From Lingula anatina (lineage: Eukaryota > Brachiopoda > Lingulata > Lingulida > Lingulidae), in NCBI RefSeq assembly GCF_001039355.2, contig NW_019774958.1:1-64000 (forward strand): a stretch of DNA of 64,000 nt, in the 5' to 3' direction. Position 1 is the stretch's first letter; each line of letters starts with the position of its first letter. A program made the translations under genes and the position numbers. Of the stretch, positions 13,183-23,453 are shown piece after piece. The notes below the pieces were generated by a model. It was not told the DNA's origin, did not search any database, and saw only the letters and a list, made by a program, of their open reading frames with translations.

Positions 13183-13409
13183 TACAAAAAGATCAAAACA
13201 ACTAAATTATAATCTATATTACAGCAAGTCACAAATATCGCGCTGAATCACAGCCTCGTTTCGACTTAGAAATGGATAATCCACTAGCAACCGATTTACT
13301 CACAAGAGGGGACTCCTTAGCAATGAGAACTAATGTTGCGCTGCCGTGTGCCTCGTTTACCGAATGCAAATGGCTATGAAGTAATAAGTATGGTTTTGGA
13401 CAAAGTTAG
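13183..13409. promoter_or_regulatory. Shared divergent promoter of TXNL1 and AP4E1
   Basis: Only 227 bases separate the two start codons, which point away from each other, so both core promoters and both 5' untranslated regions must lie here (or overlap the first exons). A short upstream ATG at 13390 opens a seven-codon frame whose stop TGA (13411-13413) overlaps the AP4E1 start codons. I see no clear TATA box. Confidence 0.7.
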
Positions 13410-14222
13410 ATGATGTCAGACGCCGTGGAGAAAGCATTTGCAGCAATCCCTGGACTTATTAGTGGGGGCTTGACGACTATCACTGCAGGCTCCCCAATCC
13501 ATGTCCAGGGCTTTCCATCGTTTGTACACAAAGTCTGTTCATTGACCTCAAAATATGTGAGTTCGAATATGATTTTACGGGTTCTTCTGGTTTTTCACAC
13601 TAGTGATATTTTGGGCTTTAATTCTCAACAGCTGATAGGAATGTGGCAGTAATAATAAACAACCTAATTATTAAATCATGCATGTAGATCTTCTATCCTT
13701 AAGCTGTTCACATTGATCTACTATATATTTTTTTTCAGGAAGAAGAACAAGTTGTGAAAAGGGAACTTACTTTAGTCAAACAACGATTAGCACAACCAAA
13801 TATTACACAGGTATAATTATGTTAGCATTTTGTGTAGTGACACTTATAGTTATGATTAGTTTCTTATAGCAACAGCTAAACTTAGAGATATAACCACTGC
13901 AATATTTCATTATATTTCAGTGTTCATGAAACTGTTATTGTAACATTACACAGCTGGTGAAATTCTTTGCTGCATTTTGCTGAATTTATTTTGTGCCCAT
14001 GTAAAATGAAATGCAATTGGCAGTACTAATAAGCTAGACAACCATTGAAAAGTTAGTTCACATTTGTCAGGTGCACATTACACACATTTCTTTCAATCTT
14101 AGCAGAAAGCTTTATGTCTCTGTTCTTTGTTTAATTTATAACGATTAATACATTATGTATAGCAGCGACTTTTTCCTGGTATTTCATATAATTATAATAT
14201 CCAAAAAGATACAACTTTATTC

Positions 14223-14253
<31 letters not shown>

Positions 14254-14541
14254 AGTAAGAAATAATAAGAATTTTTATGACTTGTGATCTACTTTTGTAT
14301 TTTCAGGCTCAGCAAGCAGATTGTCTGGTTCGTCTCCTGTTTGCTCATGTCTTGGGCTATGATGTCTCTTTCGGGTATATCAGTGCAGTGAAATTGGCAC
14401 AGCAAGGAACTCTTGCATATAAAAGAATGGGTAAAATGATTTAACAGGCATTTATTTGTAAATTTCTTAAGATATTAAAGTGATTTTCAGTGAGTCAACA
14501 GTTTTCTTGTATATGTGAAGTGTTCAGTGGTAAAACATTTT

Positions 14542-14629
<88 letters not shown>

Positions 14630-17600
14630 TTTTTTTCTTTTAGGTATATGATTGGTTCCTATTTTACAATGCACAAAGTATTCTTTTCATTAAAAAATAT
14701 ATTTTATGTGATGTAGAAAAATATTTGCAATTCATTCATCTTAAAGAATTAATAGTCATGGTTCTGACATACAATACAATATTTTAATTATTTTTCAGGT
14801 TACTTAGCTTGCACATTATTCCTTCATGAAAACCATGAGTTGGTGCTGCTACTCATCAATACAATCCAAAAGGTAATGAACTTACTATAGGGCACTTTTC
14901 ACATAGTGTGATATAGTTTTCAGAATATAAGTTATTGAGAGATACACAACTGAAAGGAAGCAATGCATCACCATAAGATTTTGAGAGATGCACAACTGAA
15001 AGGAAGCAATGCTGAATATAAATTAGTACACATCAAACATTCAGTCAAGTTCTAAACTCAGGAATACAAATGCATAATGTGATTTGAAGTGGGTTCATAC
15101 ATGCACAGCATTTTCTTGGTTGTATAAATGCATTTTATGATAAATTGTAGTAATTTTTAACTCAAAAGGTATTAAAAGTGACTCTGGGAAATACAATGTC
15201 ATGTAATTGCAGTTTATTTTATTGGTAAATAGGAATGTTTTTAAAAAGAACAATTAAGAGTTTCACATGTAAACTTTCCTAACATAGATGCGTGTGATTT
15301 TAATTGTTTGATGTGGTTAAAATTTCAGGATATCAACAGCAGTAACATCATGGATGTTTGCATGGCATTGACGGCCACATGTTCATTAGTGAATACAGAA
15401 ATGATACCTGCTATACTTCCCTTTGTACAAGAAAAATTAAAGCATCAGAAGTGAGTGACCTAATTTGAATCACTTGAAACTCATCTTAAATGTGCTATTC
15501 TGTAGTTTGTCCTTGAGAATTTATTTATAATGATAAACATTGATTAGAAATTCTGACAAATATAGGATGTGGAATCCAGTTGCATGAGATTGACAACACT
15601 TCAAAGACCAGGCATCAGTTTCAAAATCCCCCAAAGGCTGGGAACTGATGGAGAATTTACAAATGCTTGTTGCATATATATATATATATATCCAAAATCA
15701 GTGCACACTTGGGCCTTGAGTGTCATAGTCTTTGTGTAAGCTTTCCATTCTTTACACCCCAACTTTTTATTTTCCAATCCTTAACACCCTTACTTTCTAA
15801 ATCTCTACTGGATACTTCTTAGATCTACATTAGCATGTTAATGTGATTTTTTACTGTGCTAGTAGAAAGATGAACAACAATGGCAAGTTCAGGCTGGGTA
15901 CAGGTTTTTCATAGTCGGAACTCTATGACTATGACTAACCTGTACCCAGCCTGATGTAGAACTAAGAAGTAGGTATCCAGAAGAGACTTAGAAAGTAAGG
16001 GTGTTAAGGATTGGAAAATAAAAACACTCATTATCTCCATATTATAATGCTTTTGAGTTTATAGATGCACACATGAAATGGATTTATTCATAAATTCTTT
16101 TTACTGCATTGCATTATAGAGAGATTATTCGCAAGAAGGCAGTCCTTTGCCTGTTCAAGTTTCACAGGATGGCCCCCAATTCCGTTCAACATATCCACCC
16201 CAGTTTTAAGGAGGCGCTATGTGACAAAGACCCTGGAGTCATGTGGTCTGCCCTTCACATATATCATGACCTCATTAAGGTAACCATATTGAATACTTAT
16301 ATAAAAGTAGTTATATCCTTCAAATGTGAAGACATGATTGTTTCATAACTTTTTTACATTTGAGAAAATTACAATTTTTTACCAAATGTGATACATGTAG
16401 AATATGTACAAAGTAGTTGTGTTCAAAGAATAATATTATGTCAGATTTGAAATTCAGCAAATGTATTTTGAAATGAAGAAACGAGTATTGAAAAGTGTAT
16501 TATTTAAAAATTTGTCACATTTTTATTCTGAGAGTGATGGACACTTTTTTATATCAGATATTTACAGTTTAAAATTTTTTGCTTTTGTGTCCATTTTCTT
16601 GTAGCACAGTCCCAGTGAGTATCAGGACATCACTCAGAGCCTGGTCTCCATTTTACAGCAGGTAGTGAGCAGAAAACTTCCAGCAGACTATGAATATCAC
16701 CATGTTCCTGCTCCATGGCTGCAGATTAAGCTCCTACAGGTGCTAGCTTTACTGGGAAAAGACCAACAAAAGTATGACTCAGGACTTTTGTCCCTTTTTT
16801 TTCCGCCTTGTTTTATATCTGTACAGTTATTCCTTGGTTATGTAGTCAAGGTTTGCAAGCTGTAGGTCATTTAGGGATAAGATTGATATAAATAAATAGA
16901 TAATCTCACTTTAAACTGTGCTTCCTGATAGTCCAGTTATTTCAGTTTCAAAACAGTTTGATCCTATCCCATGTATTCTTCACTGAAGATAAAGTTTTAA
17001 TACATTTTAATACTGTTTTATTGAAATATTCATTGTATAGAAAATGCCAACATTTTTGGAGAGATTTGTGACAATAAATTATTTACAACATTATTTTAAA
17101 TAAGACATTTTACTTGTAGGATAAGCAGGGTGATACATCCAGTCCTTGCAGAAGTACTACAAAGAAGTGAATCTAATCAAAACATCACGTTTGGTGAGGC
17201 CTTTTATGTTACAATGTCAATTTCCTGAAAAAGTAGTTTTTTCTTATATTTTATGAAAGCTTCCATATATTTTAATATAATTAAAATCCTCTTCTCAGTC
17301 TGTACTTATCTAAAAAATGAAAGATTGAAGCACAAGTAATCAATAACAACCTGCTTTAGATACCTCATTTAAATAAATTACAAGTATTTAGATGCAGGTT
17401 TAATCTTGAAGAAAGAATTATTGCACTTTACTATTATTGCATTTTAAGCATTTTAAATAATGGTGCATAACTTTGGTTTTCTGGTGACTGATTTTAGACT
17501 CAAATCTGTAGAAGTCTCTATATCTCCTTCATTCTGGAAAGTATGAGATTTATTTATATAATAAGGAGATCAACTACAAACACATTATAGAACTTGATTG

Positions 17601-20600
17601 TTATATACCAGTTTAAGGCTGCTTTTATATATATATGTATGCTTGGACCAAACGAGATTGTATGTTTACTGTGTAATTTAAAAGGTAGTCTGCATGATGG
17701 ACATGATTATTTAACTATGGTGTGATTAAAATTGTATGGTAATTGGTTAGGCATATACAAATTAACATATTTCTGGGGTTGTAAATATTTTAAATTTTGC
17801 CAACTTGCAGGTGTGGTATATGAATGTATATTAACAATAACCAGCATAAGTCCAGATACCAGGCTGCTAGAGTATGCTGCAAAATGCACTGGGAAGTTCC
17901 TGAGGTCAAAGGCCAATAATCTGAGGTACTTAGGTAAGAGTTCACTGGTCCCTTCTAGCAGAATCTGAATGAATTGCAATAAAGGTCCCCAAAAGAAATG
18001 TGATAGTAAATAAATACAGATGACAGACACATATGACATTATTATCTTTAAAGTTGGTAAGAATAACACTAAAATTCAATTTGTAAAATGTACAGAATGT
18101 TATTGTTAAAGTTGATAGATAAAATACTAAAATTTGATTTGTAAAATGTACAAAATTGTTATTTTTTTATCTATCAAACGTATTGTAAGCTCATTCCTTT
18201 AATTATAAAAAAAGGGGCATAATTTTTTTTATTCAGGCATAAAAGCACTGACCAAAGTAATCCAGGTTGCCCCACAACATGCCCTGGACCATCAGATGAC
18301 AGTGATAGAGTGTCTTGAAGATCCTGATCATACTATCAGAGCCAAGGTAATTACTATTCATAGGGCCTGTTCAGAACCATGGATCAATTATGGCCAACCC
18401 ACTTGTCGTGTAATCCCTGATGGGAATGCATTTGGGGTTAATGCAGCAAGCTATCAAGTGGGTGGGCTATGTTTGGACAGTGGTTCTGTTAGTCTGCGGG
18501 TTTACTTGGTTCTGAACAGGCCCATAGTCTTCATGTTATCATTTTTTTTTTATTCATGAAGTCTTGGATTTTTATATTTTCTTTCTTGCAGACCCTGATT
18601 CATATTTTTTTTTTTTTAGTATTTGAGATTTTTTTCTTGGTAAAACAAAGAAATGTTCTTTTCTTCATATATGTGTTAAATATGTTATTCTCTTCCCCAC
18701 TTCCATCTTCCTCAAGTTCTATGTCATATATTAATTTTTTTTTCTTTTTTTTCAGACTTTAGAACTTCTGTACAGGATGTGCAACTCTGTAAATGTAAAA
18801 GTCATTTGTGACAAACTCCTCGAGTACATGGAAAAAGACACAGAGAAGTCTATCAAGGGGGATATAGCAAGCAAGATTTCAAAACTCACTGAGAAATATC
18901 CTTTTTTGCTAACAAGTATATAATGGGCATTATGAAGTGAATTAAGATGGATATAAAATTCATTGTATATTATATAATACATAACAACGGTGTTGTTATG
19001 TACCACCAGTGCACAATATTTTAACTTTTTTATCGATATGAAAATCAAAATTATCTTCTCAAGATATATATTGATGATTCAATAATGGTTGTGGACTGCC
19101 TTTTGCTTCCTGGTTTGATCTATTGTGATCATTTCCTGAACATGTGCTACATATACTACCAATGTACAATGGTGCATAGAGATAGTCAACAGAATGGTGC
19201 TGCTAGAGGACTCTTTGGTCCCCCAAAGTACAGTCACTTCTTTGATACAACTAGTAAAAGGTAGGGGAAGAGTCTCAAAGGTACGTTTATTGATTTGTTT
19301 AATGTCAAAGACTAATTGATGTGTTCTATTGTCTTGAAATATTTTGTATTGACTAAACCCAATATTTCTTATTTAATTTTTTTTATAATTTGGGTATGTT
19401 AAATATGATAATTGTGATATATAAGTTTTATTATAGATAATTACTTAATAATATTTTTGTCAATAAATTTATCTGACATAAGCCACTGTTAATTTTTCTT
19501 ATTATATTCAGAATCTGTTCACCTTAAAAATAAACTAATTACAGATGCTTCACTGAGAGGAGAAGATTCAGTCCTTCTGTTTGCAGTACAAACCTACTGG
19601 GAACTCCTGCAGAGAAAGGATGTGCCAAATAAGCTGATACAAATCGGTGCTTGGGTACGTTGGTCATAATATTTATGCTCCTGGTCAGTGTTAGGTCAGC
19701 TCTGGGATACATAAACAACCGGTGTTAAGTAGCCCTTTGTTACGCTGTCCTGACTCAGTGCCATGCTTGATCTGTTATCAGGTTGTGATCAATTTTTTTT
19801 CTCCAGGATTGAGAATCAACAGGTTGCACCATGTAGGTCAGTTGATGTTATCTTTATTTTGTAAATTCGTAAAGGAACCATTGATAAACAGCTGTATTCA
19901 GGACCCCAAGTTTGATTTATGGGTTCTATTGCTGTGCCAGCAAATATCTTTTTACATGAAGTTACATGGAACAGGTTTAGATAAAATCTGACATGTTCCT
20001 GTACATTGAAATCAAAGGTGCCCTGCTGGTTATGTATTGCAGTTTATTTCAAGGATTGTTGTTTTGGTGAGATATCTATTTTTTTTACTGCGTGGTGCAA
20101 TTGTTTTCAATAAGATCTACCTTCAAACATATGTAAAACACGTCTTACGACACAGCTTGAACTTGACAGAATGGCAACATAAATACAAGTGCCAAAATGC
20201 CTTGCTGGATGGATTCATTAAGGTTATCACAATTCTAATTTGTTTCAGAGTACAAAAATGTGTAGAAGATAATGTTTTTCATGTTGGCAGTTATTCTACC
20301 TTGAAATCATGTGGTTTATGTTGTCACTTTCATAATCATGCTGATATAGTAACTCAATACCCAAGATGATTTCAAGAAACTTCTAGCATTTAAATTAATT
20401 CAGTTTGGACTTCTTTTATCAATAATCCACAATCACATACCTGCATTAAAAAGTTTTTAAGATTTCAAACTGTTAAGGGTTGAAGGTCAATGAGGATCAC
20501 ACCCAAAGAAAACAAAAGACTGAAGAAGTTTACTTTCAAAATATTCGAGAACAAATCTACAACAGCATCTCCATTGTGTCAAGTATTTTAATACCTGATC

Positions 20601-23403
20601 AGTACCTCTGGCAGCTTTCTTTGAACTTATACCATTTTTTATTTCCCTCAGATTTTAGGAGAATACAGTCAGCTACGTGTGGTAGATGGCTTCAATATTC
20701 AAGATCTTCTACAAGTGTTTCAAAGGTTACTTGTCTCTTCATCCACAAGCTGTGATAGTAAAAGGTGGCTGCTTACAGCTGTCACAAAACAGGTGCTACA
20801 CTGTGAAAACGCAAAGGAATATGTCACACAGCTTGCCCAACACCTCCAGAATGAAGATGATGCTGATATAAAACAGGTACAGGCCTTATAAACGGATTAG
20901 GTGTTTACTAACACTACCAGTAGACCTTTTAGCACTAACACCCATATTAACCACATAACCCATAAATTAACCAGCACTAACAGAGCGGATGAATCTTAGT
21001 GCTAGGTATCGCTTTGTTGGTGCTTAATAATTGTACACTGTGTTGGTTATTTTGTGGGTTTTGTGGTTAATATGGGCAGTAGTGCTAAAAAGATCTGTGT
21101 TGTTATATGTTGTTATATGTATATGTGTTGTTATATGATATTTGGTTTTGGCCCCTAACATTTTTTTCACATCTTATATAATATAACTATTTACTTTTTT
21201 AAAGAGATTAAGAGAGCTTCAAAACTTGTGCCAAGAACCAATGACTACATTTGCTCAAGTTAGAACAGAATGCCAGAAAGAACAAGAAGAGGTTTGTATA
21301 AAATAAGTCAATTTATTCCATAAAAATCCTTAAAAAATAAGGTTAAAATACGTCTTCTAGTAGTAGCATGTTTCATGTGTTATTTGACCATCATCTTCCT
21401 GTGTGAATCACACGTAGAAATTTGCTAAACTGAAAAATATTAAAATTGAAGACTTACATTAAATTTTGTAATAAAGCTTCTTCAAAAAAAAATTATTTAC
21501 AGATATTTTTGATAAGTTCATGATGTTGTATAAAGAGCAGCATTTCTGTCCCTCTTCAGTAATAGATTGTCTTATTAATCATTATCTATTTCAGTATGAC
21601 TTTTCCTTGTCATTCCTTGATAATTATGTCAGTGAAGCATTGGAGGGAGGAGCCAAGGCATATTGCCCCCTTCATTTAAGAAATATGAAACAAAAATCAC
21701 AGGACACCCCTCAAGGTACTAGTATTTGTCAAATAAGGTTTAAATAGACATGTTGGAAGTTGAAAATATCCAATAGTTAACATTTGAAATATAAATTTAC
21801 CATTGGATAAAAGAGGTTCTACAAGAGAAGATCAATGGAGATTGTTGTGAAGCATTGTATGGTATACTAATAATATGAATACAAGTTTGAAATTTTTATT
21901 CACTTATGTGCAATACAGAATGTTTTGTTTACTTTTTTATTTAATCACTTTTGATACATAATTTGAAGTCTTATAATCTTTTACTCTTGTTGATAGAGAA
22001 AAAAGGATGTAAATAACATAACTAAGATAAATTTACAACAGTTTCAGAAACGTCATTCTTCCAAGGTATGAATTTCTTGCCATATGAAAGTCCAACTGCG
22101 AGTATCTCATCTCCAGTAGGGGACACATCTGTGAAATCAGGCAGCTCTGGGGGCAGGGATAACAGGTGATGCTTATTATTATTATTGCATACAATTTTGC
22201 AAATAGATACTGTTACAAATCTACATAAATTCAACATTTTATTTATTTATCATTTATTTGCATACAATTTTGCAAATAGATACTGCTACAAATCTGCATA
22301 AATTTTACATTTTATTTATGCATATTTATTTCTACGTATGCATATTTATTTCTACATATGTAATACGTTTGTGTTTATTATCAGTTAGCAAGTAATACAT
22401 TAAAGTGTTTTTGTAGCATTCACCTAATTTTATTCAAATATGTTGTTTGAACTCACATAAAAATGAAAATATGTGTATTGTCGTTTATTCCAGAGATGGC
22501 GAATTAAGGTTAAAGGCTGTTAAGAAATTATGGGGACATACAGGAAGACTCGAACAAGAAGATGAAGTAGATCAAACACTCTATGAAGAAAACATAAGTG
22601 AGAAATGGATGGAGGATAGGAAGGTCTCAGACAAATCACAGGTAAGCATTTTAACTACCTCATTTGCTCTGTTCACAACCAAATTGACCCCATTCAGAAT
22701 AGTGGACTTACTAGTCCAAGAGTCAAATATGGCGACCCACTTCACTAATAGACATTGAATAGATATCCCATGGGGAAGAATTGAGGTGGGGTCAGCCATA
22801 TTTGATCCTCAGACCAGTTAGTACCCTATTCTGAATGCCATTGATCCACGTACTAACTGAGCTGAGGATCAAATATGGCGCAATCCACTTGAAAGCTTGG
22901 GGCTCTCCCTGCAGGGACGATACACATGGAAGACTGGGAATCTATTATGGAATTACCGACATGCTTTCAAATGCAAGCCATATTTGATCTGTGGCTCAGT
23001 TAGTCCATGAATTAACTTGGTTGTGAATGCTCCCATTGATTGTGTGGTTCTGTTTGTCATCACTGAGATATGTAAAAGTGTTCATGTCTTCAACAGAGAT
23101 CTAAATCTAGACCAACCTTAAAAATCCAACCATTGGAATAATGTTGAAGCTTCCACTATAAAAGTCAACTGCCACATATGACATCAATTAATGTAACTTT
23201 TTCTTTTTGGATAGGATCTTTCTCAGAGCTCTCCACCATCTCTAGAGCTAGCTGAGAAAAGGAGAAAGCAAGAGCTTGCAAGTGCATTGTTCGGGGGAAT
23301 CACAAGAAGTGAAGATATTAAAAATGATTTCATTGAGAACCCTGTAATTTTACCTGTTGGTACCAACCAAACTTTACTGAATACAGACAACACAGAGAGA
23401 TGA
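13410..23403 (+). CDS. AP4E1: AP-4 complex subunit epsilon (epsilon adaptin), lacking ear domain
   Basis: Eighteen exons: 13410-13556, 13739-13810, 14307-14430, 14799-14872, 15329-15450, 16120-16279, 16605-16771, 17120-17193, 17811-17933, 18237-18346, 18756-18895, 19543-19654, 20652-20876, 21205-21291, 21595-21715, 22042-22165, 22494-22641, 23215-23403. Phases agree and give about 772 aa. The trunk matches the AP-4 large subunit: LTSKYEEE, VRLLFAHVLGYDVSFGYI.A.KLAQQG, GYLA..LFLHE, KKAVLCLFKFHR.AP, VPAPWLQIKLLQ.LALLGKD, LKALT.VIQ..P..AL.HQMT-like, TLELLYRM. The hinge keeps LSFLDNYVSEAL and KAVKKLWG. AP-4 sorts cargo such as ATG9A at the trans-Golgi. Oddities: the intron after 18895 looks U12-type (AT-AC), about 40 residues of the conserved trunk after the EKY motif were not found, and a TGA at 23401 ends the protein where human AP4E1 (about 1137 aa) goes on to hinge and ear. 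AATAAA at 23448 supports a real end. Confidence 0.92.
14221..14252. repeat. (ATT)n microsatellite
   Basis: About ten ATT units in AP4E1 intron 2. Confidence 0.85.
14545..14637. repeat. (AT)n tract followed by poly(T)
   Basis: About 34 AT units followed directly by a T run of some 25 bases, in AP4E1 intron 3. It is an obvious slippage and assembly risk but harms no exon. Confidence 0.95.
15762..16025. mobile_element. Fold-back element in AP4E1 intron 5
   Basis: Left arm from 15762 (TTTTTATTTTCCAATCCTTA, then ACACCCTTACTTTCTAA) is matched by its reverse complement ending at 16025. Inner arms (CAGGCTGGGTACAGG, AGTC) also pair with GACT...CCTGTACCCAGCCTG. Almost the entire 264 bp is palindromic and there is no coding frame, so it is MITE-like. 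It is unrelated to the CATTCCCA family. Confidence 0.8.
18363..18523. mobile_element. MITE with perfect 17-bp termini, AP4E1 intron 10
   Basis: Starts GGGCCTGTTCAGAACCA and ends with its exact reverse complement. Flanking ATA on both sides is a possible 3-bp target duplication. The 161-bp interior has a second pairing (CCAACCCACTTG / CAAGTGGGTGGG). No coding frame. Confidence 0.85.
18896..19542 (+). other. Candidate U12-type (AT-AC) intron of AP4E1
   Basis: The sequence after GAGAA at 18895 is ATATCCTTTT, a full match to the minor-spliceosome 5' splice site. The intron can end in AC at 19541-19542. A CCTTAA branch-point-like word lies at 19512-19517, about 25 bases before the end. Joining 18895 to 19543 keeps the adaptin frame (EK then DASLRGED). 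Caution: EKY is a conserved adaptin motif, so part of the match to ATAT could be coding, and an undetected exon could lie between. Confidence 0.5.
20920..21097. mobile_element. Fold-back element in AP4E1 intron 13
   Basis: Left arm (AGACCTTTTAGCACTAACAC, then CATATTAACCACA.AACCCA) is mirrored by the right arm ending TTAATATGGGCAGTAGTGCTAAAAAGATCT. About 178 bp, no coding frame, MITE-like. Confidence 0.75.
22670..23030. mobile_element. Composite fold-back element in AP4E1 intron 17
   Basis: Outer ends TTCACAACCAA and TTGGTTGTGAA pair. Inside are two further inverted pairs built on GATCAAATATGGC and GCCATATTTGATC with the neighbouring ACTAACTGAG / CTCAGTTAGT. It looks like two related hairpins merged or one nested in another. 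Confidence 0.75.
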
Positions 23404-23447
23404 AAGAATGTAGTATTAATATTCAAAGCTGATATGTACTTGTTGAC

Positions 23448-23453
23448 AATAAA
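23448..23453 (+). terminator. Poly(A) signal of AP4E1
   Basis: AATAAA 45 bases after the TGA stop at 23401. Its position supports the short form of the protein as a genuine transcript end. Confidence 0.6.

Noticed and set aside
17707-18069. 120-codon minus-strand frame
   Set aside because: It is antisense to an AP4E1 exon whose coding sense is certain, so it is a shadow.
19050-19260. Possible hidden AP4E1 exon in the candidate AT-AC intron
   Set aside because: One frame is open (ends before a GTAGGG donor-like site) but its residues do not resemble any part of the adaptin trunk.
21990-22041. Alternative acceptor for AP4E1 exon 16 at about 21999
   Set aside because: Using it meets an in-frame TAA within a few codons; the CAACAG acceptor at 22041 keeps the conserved frame.
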